A stretch of DNA of 64,000 nt, taken from positions 5,518,001-5,582,000 of the forward strand of contig CAJQUN010000021.1 in NCBI GenBank assembly GCA_907163345.1, written 5' to 3'. The notes under the pieces are model-generated. The model searched no databases. It had not been told where the DNA came from and saw nothing but the letters and a program-made list of their open reading frames with translations. Numbering within the stretch: the first letter of the stretch is position 1; every line of letters starts with the position of its first letter. The position numbers and the translations under genes were made by a program. Shown here piece after piece: positions 24,501 to 33,500 of this stretch. This DNA is from Haberlea rhodopensis (lineage: Eukaryota > Streptophyta > Magnoliopsida > Lamiales > Gesneriaceae).

Positions 24501-27500
24501 TGAACTACAACCTCGACAAACTGGCAACCTTGTACATGGACCAAATTGTATGACTGCATGGAGTTCCAGTGAGCATCTTATCAGACAGATACCCCAGATT
24601 CGTATCCCGATTTTGGAAAAGCTTTCAACAAGCAATGGGAAGCAAGGTGACACTTAGCACAGCTTACCACCCGCAAACCGATGGGCAGACAGAAAGGACC
24701 ATCCAAACTCTTGAGGACATGCTGAGAGCTTGCACCATGGCTTTCAGCGCAAACTGGAGCGAACTATTACCTTTAGTCGAATTTGCATACAACAACAGTT
24801 ATCATAGCAGCATAGGAATGGCGCCGTACGAAGCATTATATGGGCGCAAATGCCGATCGCCCCTATACTGGGACGAGGTAGGAGAAAGGGCCGTCACCGG
24901 ACCTGAATTAATACAAACCACCACTGACAAAATCATTATCATTAGAGAAAGGCTCAAGGCAGCCCAAGATCGACAAAAGAGTTGGGCCGACATGAAGAGA
25001 AGACCATTAGAATTCAACGTTGGCAAAAAAGTCTACGTGAAGGTTTCACCCATGAAATGAGTCATCCGTTTTGACAAGGCGGGAAAGCTGAGGCCGAGAT
25101 ATGTGGGACCCTTCGAAGTTCTTGAGAAAGCTGGAACATTGGCTTACCGAATAGCACTACCTCCAAGTCTATCCCGAATTCATAATGTCTTCCACGTGTC
25201 ACAACTAAGGAAGTACATTGCCGATCCCAGCCATATACTCGAATCAGCACCCCTGGTTGATCAAGGGAGCTTGGATGAGACTAGAGATGTCAAACGGAGC
25301 GGAGGCACGAGGCACGGCACAAGCACGGCACGTCACGGAGCGGCACGGCACGAATAGTAAAAATTTTTTTTTTTTTTTTTAAAAACTGGTAGCGATCGAT
25401 CGCCACCTAACTGGCGATCGATCGCTACACCAAAAAATAAAAAAAAAAAAAAAAACTTGAAATGGGCCGTGCCGGCACGGCCCGGCACGAAGCACGGCAC
25501 GTAGGGGCCGTGCCTATGGGCCGTGCCGGGCCCGGCCCCTTGTGGAAATGGGTCGGCACGGCACGGCACGGCCCATTTTCGAAACGTGCCGGCACGGCAC
25601 GGCACGAATAGTGCCGTGCCGGCACGATTAAACGTGCCGGCACGGCCCGTTTGACACCTCTAGATGAGACCCTGAAGTACGAAGAAATTCCAATCCGGAT
25701 CGTGGACACTAAAGATCAAATACTGAGGCGGAGAACTATCCCTTACGTCAAGGTTCAATGGTCAAATCACACAGAAAGAGAAGCCACTTGGGAACTACAA
25801 GAAAAGATTCAAGAGAAATATCCATACCTCTTTCTAAACCAAGTTGATCCAAGTTTCGAGGACGAAACTTCCAATAAGGAGGGAGGGATGTAAAAACCCC
25901 AAACTTATGCCCACTTTATTACCTAAACTTATTACCCAATTATTATTCCATCTTTTAAATACCTAATAATATCACCAAATTAATACCCTACCTTTTAATA
26001 CACCTTAATCCTTGCCATGGAAAGTCCCAAATGTAAAAACCCCAAACTTATGCCCACTTTATTACCTAAAGTTATTACCCAATTATTATTCCATCTTTTA
26101 AATACCTAATAATATCACCCAATTAATACCCTACCTTTTAATACACCTTAATCCTTGCCATGGAAAGACTAAAATCATGGGACTTTCCAACCCTAAATTT
26201 CCCACCCTAGCTACATATAACCATCATGCCTTAATCCTAGACCACTACTCACCATTTTCGAATTATTGGCACTCACACCACACACAAATTTCGAAACCTT
26301 CAAGGTAGATAGGAGGAGTTTCTCACCACTTTCTCAACCCGGATCTCGCTTCGGTTATCCATCATTATAAGTGGGTTTTTGCTATCATTCCATTCGTTTT
26401 CAAAACTATATGTATGCTTTAAATCTCGATTGAACAACCCTATGAAAAGTATGTTTTTAAATCAAATAAGTATGTGACATGATCATGAACGAAGGACTTT
26501 GCGGAGCAAAGTGCTACGTGTGTATGAGCCACCACTTGATTCGGCGGGGCAAAGTACTACATGATGTGGACGTGCCACATGCATAGGAGCCACCTCTTGA
26601 TCCTTAAGAGCAAAGTGCTATGCACACGGGAGCCACCTCTTGAATCCAATAAGTCGATATGTGGATATGTGTAAGATATGTGTTTATGTGTTTTTATGCC
26701 AAGATCTATGATTTTGTTAAAGAATTGTTTAAAATGATTTCTGCTATGAAAATATATGTGTTAAGTAGTTCAATCGGCCCTACTTGCTGGGTGTTTTTCT
26801 CAAACACTCACCCCCCCTTACCTCCCCTCCCAGACAAAATCGAGGAAGAAGATATCGAAGAAGAATAACAAGAGCAATTCTGGGGATGGTGATCCACTAG
26901 GAGTCTCAAGAAGATTTATTATTTATTTACGTTTCCGCACCTTGTTTTTAGAACGAGACATTTGGATCTCGTATTTGAAGTTGTAATGACATTTTATTCG
27001 ATTATGGAATAAAAGACTGGTTTTAGTATAGATCTGTACACGATGCTTGTTGTGTCCAAATATCATGTTTGGATCCGACGCCGGTGTCACGCGCTCCGGT
27101 CTCTGGGCGTGACACTGTATAGGATTTGTTGTCATCTTCTGGAATATTGTTCCAAACTGCTTTTTATGTCTAATAACAAGATTTTAACAGCTTAAGGGTT
27201 TGTTTATATGGTGGTGGTGTGTGCTTGGATCTACTTGGATATTTATTATACTTATATCTGATGACTAGTACGCACATGTCGAAATTTTGGGAACTAAATG
27301 AACATTAAATATTTCCACACCTAGCACGAGGTACTAAAGTTCTCGTGGCATCCAAAAGATCTTGTAACTGGACAGCACTTTTCAGCTTTGTCTACAGAGG
27401 GGGCAAGGGGGTTAAACACATTAGTATACGCTTGCCAAGGATGAAATCAATAAATGTGGAGACACGTGAGAACTGAGAAATACCTCAGCTCTAGGTCTTC

Positions 27501-30500
27501 CGCCATTATATTTTAACATCAGATTTAGAAGCTTTTCCTCGGTAACTTTCAGCTTCACTTTCTGCTTTGGAGTTCTGTCACCACTAAGTAAACAATAATT
27601 TCTCAAGGGAGATCCAAACATGTAAGTAATCACAGAAAGTAAGAAGGTGTAATATGCCTTACTGACGAATAATTGCTATCAGACATCGTAGCTCTTCGGA
27701 TTGCCCAAAATTGCCAATTATCCCACTTTCGTGGCTTGTTAGTCCTTCGGATGGCTGAACTGGTTTGTGGACCATCCATGGTAAAACTGGCGGAATTGTT
27801 GCAGAAAGGTGTGGAGCTTTTGCATTAAGAATTATCTTCCTCAACACACAAGCAGCATCATCATAGTATCTGTTTGAATTAACCAATATCACGGACCCAA
27901 ACAAAAGGAAGAACAAAATAACACAATGGAATATAAAAATAATCGTTAGAGTATGGACAGAGACGCTACATTTCTCATCTTTCATAGAAGCCAATATTTC
28001 AGTTACGCTCATCACTCAACTCATAGACAAATCCAATATCCCATTTAACTCCTTTATAAGCAAGCTCAAAATTACAAGTGAAAATTCATGGATCTCAAAT
28101 TTATCTCAGCTGGTCTAAGTGGTGCAATATTTTGTAAAGAAATATCCCTATATGCACAGTTAAAACCAAAATAATTAATAATACTAGGTATCAACAGGAA
28201 TAGACTTTTTCCTAAAATAAGACCTAATTAAAACCCATTGAAAAATTCTTCATTAAAAGGAGATCTCCATCCAAATGTGGAAAAATCAGCAAGGAGAGGA
28301 TATTACTTGTAGGAATTCTTAACGAAGCTCCATCCATTCACATCGCAAACATAGGAACGCCCCTCGCAGCGCAATAGATCAAAACCACAAACCTAAATAA
28401 AATCACCACATTATTTCATTGAAAATTTCCTCATAGACAATTGAAGAAAAAGGGCCTCAAGGAATCTCAGACATAGATTCTCAAAGAAAAGTTCGTGTGG
28501 TAAACTATGAACAAAGTGAGATGGTTTGGATACGAGGTACTATTAGACTGAGCTAGAACACAGGATATGAGGTACTATTAGACTGAGCTAGAACACAGGA
28601 TATGAGGTACTATTAGACTGAGCTAGAACACACTAACAAAGGGCATTCTGTGCATTGATACTAATTCTGAGCCTACAAACACCAAAATTATCTAGGTAAC
28701 TAAAAAGTTGTAACGGATGATAGGTAAAATAAAGTTTGTAACAGGCACACTTTATGATGGACAACTACCAAAGGGTACATGGAGAAAAAGACAGCACAAC
28801 TTGACTAGTAGTTAAGAAAAACAGTCACTAAGAATATACATATATGCAACAAATTAGTATGTGAAACTTGCTTCATATTTTTAAGACTTCATTCAATATC
28901 CGTAAGTTTGAATTGTCTTCCAAAGGCACAAAACAAGCACCGAGGCAAAAACAAAAACAAACTACAGAATTAATAAGAGACAGAGATCTCAATCTCTGAA
29001 AAGCTGACTATAAATTATCATTTGAAAAGAAGCTGACTGCAAATCATGATTTTCCAAAAATGTAAAACAAATTTCTCAAAATGTGTGTGAACATTTCACA
29101 TTTAAACTAAAAATACACATCTGAAGAGTCAGACTTACAGCTTGCCTAAATGCAATGCAAACATCTCTTGCTATTTGTTTCTCAGCGGGAGTAAGAAGAA
29201 CAGGATATCTGACCTACAAAAAGAGTTAAGACGGAAGATAGTGCATAAAGAAAATTCTAGAAAACGAGTTAGCATGTTCAGCAACTTGACGAAAGTTGCA
29301 CCAAACCCAATCCATGTTCTATTATAGGGGATTTTGGAATCAACAGACAAGAGAAGCGTCTGATGTTGGTTGGCACTTCCTTTTGTTTTGCTTTTCATTA
29401 CCAGGAATAAAGAGAAAACAGGGGATACAACGCATAAGTAAATGTGCTACCAATGTCAAATTTCTTGATGCATATATAGCAAAATTACTCACTTCTTTAC
29501 CATCACGATTTCTCATAACAACACCATCAACCACTGGAGACTTCCTAGCCTCGGCATGAGCATATTCAGGGCCCACCGTGTACACCTAAGATACAACAAG
29601 AAGTCGCCACTGATTTTTACTCAAACATAGAAGGAAATATTCATGCACAGTTATCATCGAATCAAGACTCCAAAGCAAAGTATCTAAAAAACCAAATCGA
29701 TGGAAGTCTGAGCGACGTTGTCACAGGACAAGAATAAGAAGTACAATAATATATCTTCAACGTATATGAAATTATAAATTTAGGAAATTGACACTGAAAG
29801 ATAAAAAAATTATGATGGAATCATTCCCTTAAAACTATCAAAGCATAGACTTGTTAACTTAGACGAGACTAGCTGAATGGACAACAGGACAAACCATTCA
29901 GCCTAACTGATGAGCACCTGATGAAGCTTTGAGAGAGAATACTTTATCCCCAATTGTCAGAAGAAAAGATACAACCACCTACTACATAGAGATAGAACAA
30001 CTCATCCCTACATATATGCCAAGAAGTGGATAGACAAATAGCACACACAGAGGATAATAAATTTCAAAAATATTAACTTGAACAGGATATACAAGTAGCA
30101 TGCATATCCAGAGAAGTTTTGAGATCAAGAATACATACAAACAACTTCAGTTAGTTTATCACATTAAGAATTTAATAAGTGACATAACACTGAATTAGAA
30201 TGGTTTATAAGGATTCGTTATGAATAAAACCCAAAGAAAAAACCTTCACATCAGTTCCCCCAGTGGGGAGAAATTCCTCATATATGTAAGACCCTTCACG
30301 TCTCACTCTTCTGACCTCTGGATGAAATTCACTCGAACGATTGCCAACCTACAAAAGATATAAGAATATTATTTTATAGCATAAATATAGTATAACATCA
30401 TATAACAATTGCTATTCGGTTAGATCGGCTTATAAATCATTTATAGAGGAAGACAATCTTGATGAAGGTTACTTGATAGCGTATGAATCTGTTTGGAAGA

Positions 30501-33500
30501 CTTTCGCTCCTAACAAGGTGGGAGCTTTCGTTTGGAGGATGATTAAAAACCGTATTCCGACGAAGGAGAATTTGCGGAGACGGAATATCAGAGTGGGACC
30601 TATCTCAGACTTTTGCGGCTTGTGTCTTAAAGAGGTGGAATCAACTGCTCATCTACTTTTCTATTCCCCAAAGTCTTATGCATTATGGATGAAATGCTAT
30701 AAGTGGTTAGGGATTAATCTAGCACTTCATAGCGATCCGATTTATCACTTATTACATCACAAAGGCCTATGGGTGCAAAGAAGAGGTGGAAAGGGCTGGA
30801 TGAATATTTGGTTGATTATAATCCGGACTGTTTGGCTACAAAAGGAACGAAAGAATTTTTAGGAGGCCTCAAGATTGGGAAGTTGATTTGCTATATCGAG
30901 TACAATATAGATCTTGGTTTTGGATTAAGAATAGATGTAAAGTTAAATTTCATTATGTATTTTCAGACTGGGTTAAGAACCTAAAGTTTGTTTATTAACA
31001 TCTTAACCCAGGGTCTGGTCTGCTTCGACGTTTATTGTAATTTTTTGTAGTACCTCTGGTACTCTTCTACTTATATATATATATTTACTTTTTCGGATTA
31101 AAAAAAGTTTGAAACAAATTAGATAAAAGCAGTTTCAGCTTCTTTAAATTATTCGATTATGGTGGGCTTTGATGAAGAAAAAGTTCGCATCATGTCAAAA
31201 TAATCAAGGACATGTACGACGAAGTAGCATCCAATGTGAAAACGTGCAGAGGGGGTGACAAGTGAGTTCTCGATCACTATTGGATTGCATCAAGGGTCTG
31301 CGTTGAGTCCTTTCCTGTTCGCCCTAGTGATGGATGAGATAACAAAAGACATACAAACTGAATTACCTTGGAACATACTTTTTGTTGACGATGTTGTGTT
31401 AATCGACGAGACAATGGCAGGGGTAAATGCCAAATTGGAGTTATGGAGAGAGACTTTGGAATCCAAGGGTTTTAGATTAAGCAGGTCTAAAACGGAATAT
31501 ATGAAGTACAGATTTAGTGGTCGTTCCTTTCGGGATTCCGGTGTTGTAGCACTCGGTGGTCAAGAGGTATCGACGAGCAGCAAGTTTTGATACCTAGGTT
31601 CAGTTATCCAAAAGGATGGAGAGATTGACAGCGACGTTAACCACAGGATTCAGACTGGCTGGTTGAAATGGAGAAACGCTACCGGTGTTCTATGCGATCG
31701 TAATATCCCCCTGAAATTGAAGGGAAAGTTTTATAGAACCGCCGACGAAATGTTGGGCACCCAAGAGGAATCACATCCAAAAGAAGAGTGTGGCAGTGAT
31801 GCGTATGCTTCGTTGGATGTGCGGTAAAACCATAAAAAGATAAAATAAGGAATGAAGATATTCGAGCTGAAGTAGGTGTAGCTTGTATAGAAGAGAAGAT
31901 GCAAGAAAGCCGCTTACGCTGGCTTGGTCATGTTCGACGTAGGCCCAGCAGTGCACCTGTGCGTCGAGTGGAGTCCAGGGATTTCGGCCAGTTCACGAGA
32001 GTGAGAGGACGACCGAAGAAAACATGACTCGAAGTTATACGCAAAAATTTGGAGTGCAAGGGGATTACAGAAGATATGTTGACTGATAGAAGCGTTTGGA
32101 GAAGACTGACGCATGTGTCCGACCCGACTTGATTCTCTCTATTGTTCATGTAGCCTACCCCAAATTGTTGTTGTTGTTGTTGATCATGGTATGATTGTAA
32201 CAGTAATTTACCATTGAAAAAGATTGTCAGAACTCAGAAAGAACATTATTAATTGACTTAAAGCCATTCCGCTGCCTACTTAAGCAATTCATCTGCTTCC
32301 ACGTAATTAAAGCAGTTTCACATTACTCGACTAAGATAATCTAAATGCATGACCTAACTGAAAAACAGGCACATGGATATAAACTAACATCTTGGCACAT
32401 GCTCTCATCCAGTAAGCATGGATGAGAATAAACTAATTGAGTTATATCAAATAGAGCTTCGCCTATTACTATCCCAAAAATATATTGAATAGATAAGTTT
32501 AGTGCTTTAAAATTGAAGCTTTGTAAATCTACTTTCACGACGTCAGTCAAATAGTGGTTTCACATTTATGATCTGAACCACGAGAACAACAAAATATGAA
32601 TGACATGCCAAGCTACAGAGTTCCAGTTTTAGGTGAGTGAGCCATAAAGTTGGATGCTACACCAAACAAAAGGAAAATGGTGAGTGTTTCATAAAATGAA
32701 ACATGACAGAACAATGGGTCAAAAGGGTACAATAAAGTGAAAATCAAAAGTAGTAGAGTATAAGGTAGTTAAGGAAACTTCTCACACAAATTTGAGATTG
32801 GAATTCAATATAACAATCCAAAAGGCAGTTGATGACAGTAAGTAAAAAGTATTGCTGCTGCCCTTACGAAAGAGAGAAACCAATAGAATATAGTTTTAAA
32901 AGATGCACAGTAACACAGCCAATCCAACAGCAAAAACACGAGCCCAACAAACCTTACCGCTTGCCTTTGAAGTACGAAAGTTGCTTTCCAAGAAAAGCAA
33001 GCATATTAAAATACTAATAATGAGATAGTAAGACTATCTGCAGACGCAATAATGGAAAAATAAACATAATCCAGAAACATTACAGGACCAATGGTGGCTA
33101 GATAAAGATAATTCTCAGTGGAAGACAAAAAAATGGCCTGCCAAAATAAAACTAAAAAGTGAATTTGTGCTTCACAAAAAGTGTAACCAAATAACAAGCC
33201 AACCGGAAAGAAAGATGAATGCGCAGAGGCACTCAATTCAAATAAGATGCAATAAATTTTATCACAATCTACCTTCCGGAACAGTTCCTTCATTCCTCCA
33301 CCTGCTGAGCTCGGATAATATATCATTACGCTGTGATTGTCACCTTCATAAACAGAACGAGAGAATGGGCATGCTTGGCTATTATTGAGTATGATACAAG
33401 CATAACGCCTCAGGGAACATTATGAATTAGCTTGGTGCCACTCAAACTGTAACAATTTCAGGTCCAAAATTGGTTTGCTAAGATGACACTAAAACAAAAT

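Larger units (their letters stand above)
10927..27114 (+). mobile_element. Ty3/gypsy chromovirus-like retrotransposon A, decayed and nested, in VIH intron 14
   Basis: Bounded by a 5-bp target duplication CTGTA (10922-10926 and 27115-27119) and LTRs of 1052 and 1226 bp. Order: LTR, primer site, repetitive leader, extra ORF, gag, protease, RT, RNase H, integrase, chromodomain-like tail, LTR, which fits the Tekay/Del type. Element B sits in its integrase (17677-24385) and a hAT MITE in the region before the chromodomain (25282-25662). Many stops and shifts. It lies antisense to VIH between exons 14 (27321-27391) and 15 (10352-10433) and makes intron 14 16,887 bp long. Confidence 0.93.

Noticed and set aside
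25333..25709. Arg/Ala/Pro-rich frames on both strands
   Set aside because: Translations of GGCACG repeats of the hAT MITE, not genes.
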